Assembly (NCBI GenBank): GCA_963544615.1 | Contig: CAUUGB010000029.1 | Coordinates: 1-8,709 of the forward strand | Direction of reading: 5' to 3' | Origin: CAUUGB01 sp963544615 | GTDB taxonomy: Bacteria > Patescibacteriota > Microgenomatia > UBA1400 > PJMF01 | Length of the DNA stretch: 8,709 nucleotides | Part shown: positions 1 through 6,599 of the stretch, in pieces | Layout of the letters: each line of letters starts with the position of its first letter | How positions within the stretch are numbered: position 1 is the stretch's first letter | The notes under the pieces: generated by a model | What the model was told of the DNA's origin: nothing | Databases searched by the model: none | Seen by the model: the letters and a program-made list of their open reading frames with translations, nothing else | Position numbers and translations under genes: made by a program

Positions 1-256
1 ATCATGAAATCTACCAAGAAACTCTGAGCCATTATCTGTTTGTACTTTAACAATATGAATTTTTGGAAATACCATAAGCATCACAGGTACTTCTCCAACC
101 ATATTTTTCTGCATGTTTAATTACTTTTAACCTAAACTTACCTGCATCATTTTTATCAAAATTTACACTATTGGCTAGAGTCTTCATTTCCCGATTGTAC
201 TTTCTATACGGCACAATCGTACTTAAGTAATTAATCTTATATGTATTGACTGACAT
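1..256 (-). pseudogene. Broken DDE transposase/integrase (IS481-like or IS3-like), running off the left edge
   Basis: The ATG at 254-256 opens a 69-codon frame ending at a TAA at 47-49. Its second half (GKFRLKVIKHAEKYGWRS, then CDAYGISKNSYC) resembles the N-terminal helix-turn-helix of rve-type transposases, where the usual continuation is ISKSTYYRW plus a long linker. Reading positions 60 down to 1 in the next frame gives IHIVKVQTDNGSEFLGRFHD. This contains the TDNGSEF motif around the second catalytic aspartate of the DDE core. The linker and the first catalytic Asp region, normally more than 100 residues, are missing between the two parts, and the join shifts frame. This is therefore an internally deleted, inactive copy. 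Family assignment between IS481 and neighbouring rve families is uncertain; the rest of the gene lies outside the window. Confidence 0.8.
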
Positions 257-629
257 ACTTATTGGATCCTAACTTATTAGGTCTAATTTTCCCAAATGTA
301 TGTGAGCTTGTTTAGGAAAACCACTAATTTGGATGTGCTGTGTTTAAATCAGGAAATTATCAATAGAGAATAAGGTTGGCAGCAAATTCAGCGCGTAAAT
401 CCAACTCCCTTTTCTCTAATTTGGTTTTTATGGGGAGAGTTTTATCTCACTCCCCTAAATAATAGGGGGGGGTGAGATAAAACTTGATGTAGATTTACTG
501 CAAAATTTAATTAACTTTTTGATAAAGATAACTTAAAACATAGGTAGCTGTACGCTAATACTGAGTAAATGGCAACGTTTGGTAACAACAATAGCAAGTT
601 GGTGGTGGTTGATGAGGCTTACCTATTTT
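257..629. other. Gene-poor region between the transposase remnant and the glycosyltransferase
   Basis: About 370 bases without a convincing gene. It holds a short inverted repeat at 268-281 (CCTAA, 4-nt loop, TTAGG) just ahead of the transposase start, and the large palindrome at 438-484. It also holds a 23-codon plus-strand frame at 569-640 that encodes a Walker-B-like string, treated under findings. The region probably contains the end of the degraded insertion element, but no terminal repeat or target duplication can be fixed with one copy in view. No U-tract terminator is visible for the gene that ends at 630. Confidence 0.6.
438..484. repeat. Strong palindrome (20-22 nt arms, 5-nt loop)
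   Basis: The left arm at 438-457 begins AGTTTTATCTCA followed by CTCCCCTA. The right arm at 463-484 is TA, eight G, then TGAGATAAAACT. Twelve outer base pairs are perfect; the inner G/C run differs by two bases in length and one mismatch. The loop is AATAA. Neither side is followed by a T-run, so it is a poor intrinsic terminator despite its stability. It lies about 180 nt outside the transposase remnant. It could be two element ends lying head to head, or a palindromic repeat of its own. Confidence 0.8.
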
Positions 630-1958
630 TCAGCAGATAATAAAACCATTATAAAAAACAAACAAATACCAAAAAAGCGGTTGGATTAACATTAATAAAT
701 AAAAATAAATTGCGCCAGTACGTTTGTGAGATAAAAAGAAATGTGCTTCAACAATCATTATGGGGAAAAGTACCAGGAAAAAACGCATCGCACTCATAGG
801 GTTGCTAATAGAAACAGTCAACAGTAAACTTGCCAAAGGATAAGTTAGGTAATGTAGAGGGAATTTTTTTTTGCAACCGTAGCTAATAGCTAAACAAGCA
901 ATCATAAAATGAACCAAAGCACTCCCCCAACGTCCAGTGGCCGTGGCTAAATCGATTTGAAAAATAGTATGAGCGAGTTGGTAAATAGTTAGCAGAGGTT
1001 GCTGAAAAGTATTGTGCCAATGTTGGTCTTGCATTTGTAAAAATGTATTCACTCTATTGGATAGGTAAAAGTTAAGAGCCAGATAAATACTCAGGCCTAG
1101 GAGAGGACTTAAAGAGAACAAAACAGCTTTTATTCTCAGTTTAGTTATGTTGTTGGTACGCTGTTGTTCGTAAAGATAACTAATTAAAGCAATAGTCAGT
1201 AAAAATCCCTGGGGTCTGGTAAGAGCAGCTAAAAAAGCCCATATGCTAGCTTGAGGCAGCTGCCTTTGTTGCAAATTTTTAAAAGTTAGTAGTGATAAGA
1301 GTATAAATAATGCTTCTGTTTGTGGAGTTAAAGTAATAAAGGAAACTGGGTAGTAAAAAAATAAACCCAAGCTGATGGCAGCCATGGTGGGAGAAAACCT
1401 TGCTGCTACCATGTTGTACCAATGTTTGGTAATTAGTACCAAACAGCAGAGGTTAAAAAGTGTGCCTACTAAAGTATAGTTTGGGAGTAAATGTAAGAGT
1501 AGAAAAATAATAAATGGGTATAGAGGGAAAAAGACTAAACTGGCTTGACCATCGCGAGGGTTGAGATAACCAAACGCAGCCAAAGCATGATAATGCTTGG
1601 TATCGTTAATAGTCAATTGATGAGTAAGAAAAGCAGTAAAACTATCTCTAGGAATATCATATTTTTTTCCTGGAGTTAAAAAAAGATAAAACAGTAGAGT
1701 TAAAAAAAGAAAGTGAGTGAGAAAAAAACTCACCATGAAGATTGCATGTTTATTGGTGAGTTTTGTTGGCAAAAATTTATCAAGAGCGTGTAACTTTTTT
1801 TTAGCAAGGGTTTTTGTGGGTTGGGAGAAAGCCAGTTTCTTTTTTGGGTGAGCGGCCAAAAAACTTAAAGTATATTTAGCTGTTAGAAAAATAGTTGTAA
1901 AAAAACAACACACAGCCAACAAAAAAATTATTTTTGCTAAATAAAAACTAAGTGGCAT
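630..1958 (-). CDS. PIG-V-like polytopic mannosyltransferase (GT-C fold)
   Basis: A 442-residue membrane protein, very hydrophobic with perhaps ten or more helices. The pattern matches the PIG-V/Mannosyl_trans2 family, which uses polyprenyl-phosphate sugars on the outer membrane face. Residues 118-131 read NDTKHYHALAAFGY, the first-loop acidic site followed by a GY. Then come FFPLYP (143-148), TPQTEALFILLSLLTF (211-226), ALTRPQGF (245-252), the QDQHWHNTF loop (310-318) and SNPMSAMRFFLVLFP (385-399). An extra N-terminal helix (about 2-34) and a lysine-rich linker precede the core. I choose the ATG at 1956-1958 over an in-frame TTG six codons upstream. This ATG shares one base with the fusA stop (TAATG) and has GGAG just before it, which points to translational coupling. 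The sugar and acceptor are not determinable; cell-surface glycan or glycoprotein mannosylation is inferred. Confidence 0.8.
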   Translation of the reverse strand: MPLSFYLAKIIFLLAVCCFFTTIFLTAKYTLSFLAAHPKKKLAFSQPTKTLAKKKLHALDKFLPTKLTNKHAIFMVSFFLTHFLFLTLLFYLFLTPGKKYDIPRDSFTAFLTHQLTINDTKHYHALAAFGYLNPRDGQASLVFFPLYPFIIFLLLHLLPNYTLVGTLFNLCCLVLITKHWYNMVAARFSPTMAAISLGLFFYYPVSFITLTPQTEALFILLSLLTFKNLQQRQLPQASIWAFLAALTRPQGFLLTIALISYLYEQQRTNNITKLRIKAVLFSLSPLLGLSIYLALNFYLSNRVNTFLQMQDQHWHNTFQQPLLTIYQLAHTIFQIDLATATGRWGSALVHFMIACLAISYGCKKKFPLHYLTYPLASLLLTVSISNPMSAMRFFLVLFPIMIVEAHFFLSHKRTGAIYFYLLMLIQPLFWYLFVFYNGFIIC

Positions 1959-4093
1959 TAACTCCGAGAGTGCCAATCACCGCGTGCTTCAATAATTTTA
2001 GCAGTAATGCTCCCTGGTACTTCATCGTAGTGGCTGGGCAACATCACACTGGTAGCTCTGCCTTGAGTCATGCCTCTTAAAGCAGTCACATAACCTTGCA
2101 TTTGTGAGAGTGGTGCGGTGGCTTTAATAATTGTCACCGGTCCCCGGGTGGTAGTGCCTTGAATTTGCGCGCGCCTGGAACCTAAATCGCCAATCACATC
2201 ACCCATAAATTCTTCTGGAGTAGAAACTTCCACTTCCATAATTGGTTCAATTAACACCATTTGAGCATTTTTCACCGCTTCGCGCATTCCTAGACTGCCT
2301 GCCATTTTGAAAGCTAGCTCCGAGGAGTCAACTTCATGATAAGAACCATCATAGAGGGTGACTTTAATATCGGTCATGGGGAAACCAGCTAAAAAACCTC
2401 TGGAGAGGGCTTCTTGAATGCCTTTATTGGTAGGTTCAATAAATTCTCGCGGTACTCTACCCCCGGTAATTTCGTTGACAAATTCATAACCTGTCCCCCG
2501 GTCTTTAGGTTCAATTTTTAGCATCACGTGACCATATTGACCGTGACCACCGGTTTGTTTAATGTATTTGCCCTCTCCTTGAGAAGCAACTTTGATAGTT
2601 TCGCGGTAAGCTACCTGAGGTTCGCCCACATTAGCATCCACCTTGAATTCACGCTTCATTCTGTCTACCAAAACATCCAAGTGCAGCTCGCCCATGCCGC
2701 CAATCACTGTTTGGCCAGTGTCTTTGTTGGTGGCAATGGTAAAGGTGGGGTCTTCTTCGGAAAGTTTAGCTAAAGCTAGTCCCATTTTTTCTTGGTCTGA
2801 TTTAGTTTTTGGTTCAATTGCCAAAGAAATCACCGGTTCGGCAAAAGTAATGCCCTCTAAAATAATTGGTTTGTTTTCGTCAGAGAGGGTGTCGCCAGTT
2901 TTGGTGGCTTTAAGCCCGACAATAGCAACGATTTCTCCCGCTCTGGCTTCGTCAATTTCTTCGCGTTGATTAGCATGCATTAAAAGCAGTCTACCCACCC
3001 GCTCTTTTTCTTTGCGACTGGAATTGTAAACATAGCTGCCAGCTTTAAGTACCCCAGAATAAATTCTAAAGTAAGTTAGGCGTCCCACGTGAGGGTCGGT
3101 TTGAATTTTAAAAGATAAGCCCGCAAAACTCTCTTCTGGAGTTAAAGTGCGAGTTTCTAGCTCATCGGTTTTAGGATTGGTGCCAGTGATTTCTTTGATA
3201 TCGGCTGGAGCGGGCAAATATTCTACCACTCCATCTAAAAGTAATTGAATGCCAGTATTTTTTAGCGATGAACCTGCAAAAACTGGTACTAGCTTGTAGG
3301 CAATTACCGCTCGGCGCAAACTCGCTTTAAGTTCATTAATGCTTAGTTGTTCACCGTTTAAGTATTTTTCCATGAGTTTATCATCGGTTTCGGCAATAGC
3401 CTCTGTTAGGGCTAACTTCATTTGGGCTAATTTTTCTTGTAGATTTTCGGGCACAGGGATTTCTTGAGGTTCAGCTTTGGCATGAGGGTCAAATTGCCAA
3501 GCCTTACCTTCTAAAACTTGAATCACTCCCGAAAAATTATTTTCGGCTCCAATCGGTAATACCATGGCTACTGGTTTAACGCCAAATTTGGTGCGAATAT
3601 CTTCAATAGTAGCAAAAAAATCAGCCCCCAATTTGTCCATTTTATTGACAAAACAAATGCGAGGCACATTGTATTTGTCGGCTTGCCGCCACACAGTTTC
3701 TGATTGTGATTGCACTCCTTCGGAAGCGTCTAAAACGGTAATGCCGCCATCAAGTACGCGCAGTGAGCGCTCCACCTCGGCAGTAAAATCCACGTGTCCT
3801 GGAGTGTCAATAATATTAAAGCGATAAGATTCTTTAGGCAAATTACAATCAAAATGTGGTGTCCAAAAAGTAGTGGTGGCGGCAGAAACAATGGTAATGC
3901 CTCTCTCTTGTTCTTGAGCCATCCAATCCATGGTAGCTGCGCCGTCATGAACTTCACCAATTTTATAGGTGCGACCAGTGTAAAAAAGAATACGCTCAGT
4001 AGTGGTAGTTTTGCCGGCATCAATGTGGGCAATAATGCCAATATTTCTAATTCTTTCTAAAGGCATGTGGCGATTGGTAGAAGTTGTTGACAT
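1958..4093 (-). CDS. fusA: Elongation factor G
   Basis: 711 residues, full length for EF-G, the cytoplasmic GTPase that drives ribosome translocation and, with RRF, recycling. All G motifs are present: AHIDAGKT (22-29), switch I RGITI (64-68), DTPGHVDF (96-103, with the catalytic histidine at 100), NKMD (150-153) and a G5-like AGSSLKN. Domains II-V follow without gaps, including GGMGELHLDV in domain III, TGGHGQYGHV and the YHEVDSSE tip loop in domain IV, and RRAQIQG in domain V. The start at 4093 gives a nine-residue extension before MPLERIRNIG. No clear Shine-Dalgarno precedes either ATG, so the start is chosen by length. It lies 92 nt after rpsG and possibly has its own promoter. Its stop overlaps the next gene by one base. 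No tuf follows. Confidence 0.97.
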   Translation of the reverse strand: MSTTSTNRHMPLERIRNIGIIAHIDAGKTTTTERILFYTGRTYKIGEVHDGAATMDWMAQEQERGITIVSAATTTFWTPHFDCNLPKESYRFNIIDTPGHVDFTAEVERSLRVLDGGITVLDASEGVQSQSETVWRQADKYNVPRICFVNKMDKLGADFFATIEDIRTKFGVKPVAMVLPIGAENNFSGVIQVLEGKAWQFDPHAKAEPQEIPVPENLQEKLAQMKLALTEAIAETDDKLMEKYLNGEQLSINELKASLRRAVIAYKLVPVFAGSSLKNTGIQLLLDGVVEYLPAPADIKEITGTNPKTDELETRTLTPEESFAGLSFKIQTDPHVGRLTYFRIYSGVLKAGSYVYNSSRKEKERVGRLLLMHANQREEIDEARAGEIVAIVGLKATKTGDTLSDENKPIILEGITFAEPVISLAIEPKTKSDQEKMGLALAKLSEEDPTFTIATNKDTGQTVIGGMGELHLDVLVDRMKREFKVDANVGEPQVAYRETIKVASQGEGKYIKQTGGHGQYGHVMLKIEPKDRGTGYEFVNEITGGRVPREFIEPTNKGIQEALSRGFLAGFPMTDIKVTLYDGSYHEVDSSELAFKMAGSLGMREAVKNAQMVLIEPIMEVEVSTPEEFMGDVIGDLGSRRAQIQGTTTRGPVTIIKATAPLSQMQGYVTALRGMTQGRATSVMLPSHYDEVPGSITAKIIEARGDWHSRS

Positions 4094-4141
4094 AAAATTA
4101 GGGCAAACTTTCTGTTAATAAATATAAAAATTGAAACTGTA

Positions 4142-4170
4142 ATTATAACATAACTACTTGATAGTAATTA
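4142..4170 (-). promoter_or_regulatory. Possible internal promoter for fusA
   Basis: A perfect TATAAT reads on the minus strand at 4147-4142 in the 92-nt rpsG-fusA gap. The base run at the -35 position with a 17-nt spacer is TAATTA, a weak match. Initiation would fall near 4135, giving a leader of about 40 nt. AT-rich sequence makes a chance -10 likely, so this is tentative. Confidence 0.35.
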
Positions 4171-4185
4171 AATGCTGCTTAGCTT

Positions 4186-4662
4186 TTACCAGCGGAAATG
4201 AGCAAAGGCTTTATTAGCTTCGACTGCTTTTTGCACAGTTTGCTTTTTGGCAATGGCTCCCCCGGTATTATTTAAGGCGTCCAAAATCTCACTGGCTAGT
4301 TTGAGAGCGAAACTTGGGTAAGTGGCATTGGGTCTTTTATTGGCTTCTTGCACCAACCAGCGCAGTGCTAGGGCAAAACCTCTGCTGGGACGCACTGGCA
4401 TGGGCACTTGGTAAGCTGCCCCACCCACGCGGCGGGAGCGCACTTCCATTTCGGGAATAATATTGGCAATGGCTTCCTCAAAAGCTTCGAGAGGTTTCTT
4501 TTTGCTTTCTAGGGCAACTTTTTCCAAAGCAGCATAAACGTGTTTTTGAGCCACTGCTTTTTTGCCATCCACCATCACATAATTAATTAATTTAGCAATT
4601 TTAGGGCTAGCAAATTTAACGTCTGGTTTAACGGGTCGTAAATATTTTTTTTTGGTGCGCAT
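4186..4662 (-). CDS. rpsG: 30S ribosomal protein S7
   Basis: 158 residues, the normal bacterial length (about 156). S7 nucleates assembly of the 30S head by binding the 3' major domain of 16S rRNA and lies at the E-site exit. The sequence has the basic N-terminus (MRTKKKYLRP), INYVMVDGKK (27-36), the signature EVRSRRVGGAAYQVP (73-87), RWLVQEA (101-107) and the terminal ANKAFAHFRW (149-158). A purine-rich stretch (GGGGAGAAGAAAG) lies 5-17 nt before the ATG and can act as ribosome binding site. It follows rpsL after 77 nt and precedes fusA, the standard str order. In E. coli S7 is the autogenous repressor of this operon, acting on the rpsL-rpsG gap. The gap here is short, with only a small TTCCC/GGGGA hairpin, so conservation of that control is not shown. 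Confidence 0.97.
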   Translation of the reverse strand: MRTKKKYLRPVKPDVKFASPKIAKLINYVMVDGKKAVAQKHVYAALEKVALESKKKPLEAFEEAIANIIPEMEVRSRRVGGAAYQVPMPVRPSRGFALALRWLVQEANKRPNATYPSFALKLASEILDALNNTGGAIAKKQTVQKAVEANKAFAHFRW

Positions 4663-4739
4663 ATTTCTTTCTTCTCCCCTAGTGGGAATACTACCGTGAT
4701 GTTATATGTTATATATTAATTTAATGTTTCCTGTTAAAT

Positions 4740-5153
4740 TTATTTCTTGGCCTTTTTGGCCCCGTACTTAGAGCGAGAGGTCATGCGTTTTTCTACTCCA
4801 GCACAGTCAAACTTACCGCGAATAATATGATATTTAACTCCAGGTAAATCTTTCACTCTGCCACCGCGGACTAGCACAATGCTGTGCTCGGCTAAATTGT
4901 GGCCTTCACCCTGAATATAGGCGGTAACTTCTATTTTATTTGATAAACGTACTCTAGCTACCTTACGCAGTGCTGAGTTTGGTTTTTTAGGAGTCATGGT
5001 TTTTACCAAAGTACACACTCCTCGCTTTTGGGGATTGGTGGTAGCAGTGGCTTTAGAAATTAAGTTGTTGTAGCTTTTGCGCAGCGCCGTACCTTTAATG
5101 CGGTGGGGTTTGCTGGTTCTACCGTAGCGGACAAGTTGATTGATTGTGGGCAT
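4740..5153 (-). CDS. rpsL: 30S ribosomal protein S12
   Basis: 137 residues. S12 sits at the decoding centre and tunes accuracy. It starts MPTINQLVR and carries PQKRGVCT (41-48), TPKKPNSALRK (54-64), GEGHNLAEHS (82-91) and the near-invariant RGGRVKDLPGVKYH (96-109). It has about 13 more residues between the N-terminus and PQKRG than E. coli S12, the longer form typical of Firmicutes and several other phyla. Lys56 and Lys101, matching the classical streptomycin-resistance sites (K43 and K88 counted from Met), are both the sensitive lysine. Asp102 is the residue that is methylthiolated in some bacteria. It begins 7 nt after the rpsO stop, with AGGA in TAAGGAATATATG as ribosome binding site, so the two genes are cotranscribed. 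Confidence 0.97.
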   Translation of the reverse strand: MPTINQLVRYGRTSKPHRIKGTALRKSYNNLISKATATTNPQKRGVCTLVKTMTPKKPNSALRKVARVRLSNKIEVTAYIQGEGHNLAEHSIVLVRGGRVKDLPGVKYHIIRGKFDCAGVEKRMTSRSKYGAKKAKK

Positions 5154-5160
5154 ATATTCC

Positions 5161-5430
5161 TTATTTGCTCAATTTGAGGGAGGTAATTAATTTTTTATAG
5201 CGCTCTTCACTAGCCTTTTTGAGGAAATTAAGCAGTCGGCGTCTTTTGGCGACTTGTTTGAGCAATCCCAAGCGAGAATGATCATCTTTTTTATGAGTTT
5301 TTAAGTGAGTGGTTAGCTGCTCAATTGAAGCGGTCAATAAAGCAATTTGTACTTCTGGTGAACCAGTATCATTTTCGTCTTGACGATATTTTTTGATAAT
5401 CGCCAATTTTTGTTCGGCAAGTAAAGCCAT
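5161..5430 (-). CDS. rpsO: 30S ribosomal protein S15
   Basis: 89 residues, the exact bacterial length. S15 binds the central domain of 16S rRNA early in assembly and later forms an intersubunit bridge. Visible hallmarks are DTGSPEVQIALLT (21-33), the helical EQLTTHLKTHKKDDHSRLGL (37-56) holding the conserved H-x(6)-DxHSRxGL pattern, and KRRRLLNFLKK (62-72). A clean AAAGGA lies 5 nt before the ATG at 5430. In many bacteria rpsO sits beside truB/ribF or pnp; here it leads into rpsL, rpsG and fusA, so it appears to be the first gene of the str-type operon. The strong promoter at 5502-5530 and a structured leader lie directly upstream. Confidence 0.97.
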   Translation of the reverse strand: MALLAEQKLAIIKKYRQDENDTGSPEVQIALLTASIEQLTTHLKTHKKDDHSRLGLLKQVAKRRRLLNFLKKASEERYKKLITSLKLSK

Positions 5431-5495
5431 GGTATCCTTTCAAGCCCCGTCTTTTCGCGTTGACACCCAAAAAGCGAGTAACCATTTGTTTTTAG
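5431..5495 (-). promoter_or_regulatory. Structured 5' leader of the rpsO operon
   Basis: The roughly 65-nt leader between the predicted start of transcription and rpsO contains a hairpin at 5474-5451. In it CTTTT pairs with AAAAG, enclosing a G-C/G-G/G-C/T-A helix and a GTCA loop. The AAAGGA ribosome binding site follows about 10 nt later. S15 of several bacteria represses its own mRNA by binding such leaders, with unrelated structures in each lineage. Autoregulation here is inference only. Confidence 0.4.
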
Positions 5496-5501
5496 GTGGC
5501 G

Positions 5502-5530
5502 ATTATACCGCTTAGATGAAGTTTTGTCTA
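5502..5530 (-). promoter_or_regulatory. Strong sigma70-type promoter for rpsO-rpsL-rpsG-fusA
   Basis: On the minus strand TAGACA (5530-5525) and TATAAT (5507-5502) are separated by 17 nt. This is eleven of twelve consensus positions at ideal spacing. Transcription would begin near 5495. The -35 box overlaps the stop codon of the upstream membrane-protein gene, which sets the ribosomal block apart as its own unit. Confidence 0.75.
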
Positions 5531-5929
5531 GATTGGTTTTGGTGATGGCGATTTTTTGCTACTGCTACTCGCCGCCACGGCATGATGTGTGGGGCTAATT
5601 GTTGCCTGATTGCTGGCTTCGCTGCCACTGTTACCACTCATGCTGGCTTGATTGTTAGAGTTTTGTTGATTAGCACTCATAATAGCGTGGAGTAAATCAT
5701 TAATTAAAGTTGCCGAAACACTGGAAACAGGGGTAGCGGCAACTGTGGCGGTGGGAGCGGTGGTGTTTTCACTTGTGGTGGGAAGTTGTTCTTTGTATAA
5801 AGTGGTGGCAATTTTGGGCCAGTGATAAACAAGAATATGAACTAAAAAATATCCCGAAATCACCAAGACCCCTCCCCAAAAAAGTATCAGGAGCGAAATT
5901 TTTTTTAAGTTAAATTCTGCTTCACTCAT
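5528..5929 (-). CDS. Small single-pass membrane protein with a Ser/Thr/Ala-rich tail, unknown function
   Basis: 133 residues. A short acidic and basic N-terminus (MSEAEFNLKK) is followed by one membrane helix at about 11-34 (ISLLILFWGG to FLVHIL). The rest is a low-complexity hydrophilic tail. It is rich in T, S, A, N and Q (TTSENTTAPTATVAATPVSS at 51-70; NQQNSNNQASMSGN at 87-100) and ends SSSSKKSPSPKPI. Positive residues next to the helix on its N side suggest the tail is outside, but charge bias is weak. A disordered S/T-rich tail could be a glycosylation target. The ATG lies inside the last codons of the preceding gene (8-nt overlap, CATGAGTGA), implying translational coupling. I do not recognise a family. 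Confidence 0.75.
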   Translation of the reverse strand: MSEAEFNLKKISLLILFWGGVLVISGYFLVHILVYHWPKIATTLYKEQLPTTSENTTAPTATVAATPVSSVSATLINDLLHAIMSANQQNSNNQASMSGNSGSEASNQATISPTHHAVAASSSSKKSPSPKPI

Positions 5930-6551
5930 GGCAGCAATCTAAGTTTTTATTAAGAGCCTGAGAAAAACGCTGCCAGCGACACGCAGAAGTTTTTGCTACT
6001 ACTGAATTTGTTTTGGCGGCTGCCACTTTTTTTTCGGCTACCACCACCACTTTGCTCGGCTTGGCGACAGAGGCGGCAGTTTTGCTAGTCGCAGACAACT
6101 TAGTGGCATTTTTTTTATCAGTTATGGGAGCTGATTGTTTGGCTGGCGCCACCAGTTGCAAATTAATTGCCCAAAAAAGGTTATAACATTCCCAAGATTG
6201 TTGATAAAGCTGAGTAGCTAAAGTGGCATCTTTTTGATAAAGTTTATTGCCAGTTTCCATCAGCCGCATGCTAGCAGCTAGCAAATGTTTGCAGGTGCAC
6301 CAATCCTCTCCCACTGTTTCTTTAACCAATGCTTTTTGGGCTGTTTTTCTAATTTGGCGTACTGAAGCTAAAAGGTGCAAATAATTGTGGTTGGCAGTTT
6401 TGTTAGCGGTAAAAAACAAATGCTCTTCAATAGAAATTAAATTCATCACCGCAATGGAGAGATCTTCGCTAGAAGATAAATCTAGCGCATGACCATTTTC
6501 AAATTCTTTCAGCCGCTGATGAAAATCAGCTAAACTAGCAATGTCAAGCAT
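5922..6551 (-). CDS. Conserved-type helical protein, unknown function (CPR style)
   Basis: 209 residues. Residues 1-135 look like a compact helical bundle with ISIEEHLFFTANKT (39-52), LLASVRQIRK (60-69), a striking EDWCTCKHLLAASMRLMETG (82-101) and SWECYNLFWAINLQL (119-133). I recall similar small proteins in Patescibacteria, but this is memory, not a search. Residues 136-190 are an Ala/Lys/Thr/Val-rich low-complexity linker, and 191-209 a short Cys-containing tail (CRWQRFSQAL to LDCCHE). There is no signal peptide or membrane helix, so it is probably cytoplasmic, perhaps DNA- or RNA-contacting through the basic linker. The ATG at 6551 has no Shine-Dalgarno sequence and sits at the predicted transcription start of the promoter at 6558-6586. 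It overlaps the membrane-protein gene by 8 nt, so the two are probably made together. Confidence 0.75.
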   Translation of the reverse strand: MLDIASLADFHQRLKEFENGHALDLSSSEDLSIAVMNLISIEEHLFFTANKTANHNYLHLLASVRQIRKTAQKALVKETVGEDWCTCKHLLAASMRLMETGNKLYQKDATLATQLYQQSWECYNLFWAINLQLVAPAKQSAPITDKKNATKLSATSKTAASVAKPSKVVVVAEKKVAAAKTNSVVAKTSACRWQRFSQALNKNLDCCHE

Positions 6552-6557
6552 GGCTTC

Positions 6558-6586
6558 ATTTTAGCATTTCTGCTAGCACTTGACAA
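6558..6586 (-). promoter_or_regulatory. Promoter for the two unknown genes, predicted to give a leaderless mRNA
   Basis: The minus strand reads TTGTCA (6586-6581), a 17-nt spacer and TAAAAT (6563-6558), ten of twelve consensus positions. GAAGCC and then the ATG follow directly, so the expected start point (about 7 nt after the -10) is the A of the start codon. A small hairpin (TAGCA, loop GAAA, TGCTA) lies inside the spacer and -10. It is not followed by a T-run, so it is not a terminator for pyrG. Confidence 0.65.
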
Positions 6587-6599
6587 TAAGCTATGGAAT

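Noticed and set aside
354..460. Plus-strand frame LAANSARKSNSLFSNLVFMG
   Set aside because: It has no start with a binding site and no recognisable similarity, and it ends inside the palindrome; probably non-coding.
630..632. TGA read as glycine (genetic code 25)
   Set aside because: TGA ends the PIG-V-like gene and the 209-aa gene at sensible family or overlap boundaries. Read-through of the first gives a short unconvincing tail, and the Gly385 codon in pyrG is GGA, not TGA.
1959..1976. TTG start six codons upstream for the PIG-V-like gene
   Set aside because: The ATG at 1958 overlaps the fusA stop as TAATG and has GGAG at suitable distance; the TTG has no such signal.
2528..4060. Several 80-108 codon frames on either strand inside fusA
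   Set aside because: They are antisense or out-of-frame shadows of a well-conserved gene, with no ribosome binding sites and no recognisable motifs.
6562..6575. Hairpin TAGCA-TTTC-TGCTA as pyrG terminator
   Set aside because: The stem is only 5 bp, no T-run follows on the minus strand, and it lies within a near-consensus promoter.
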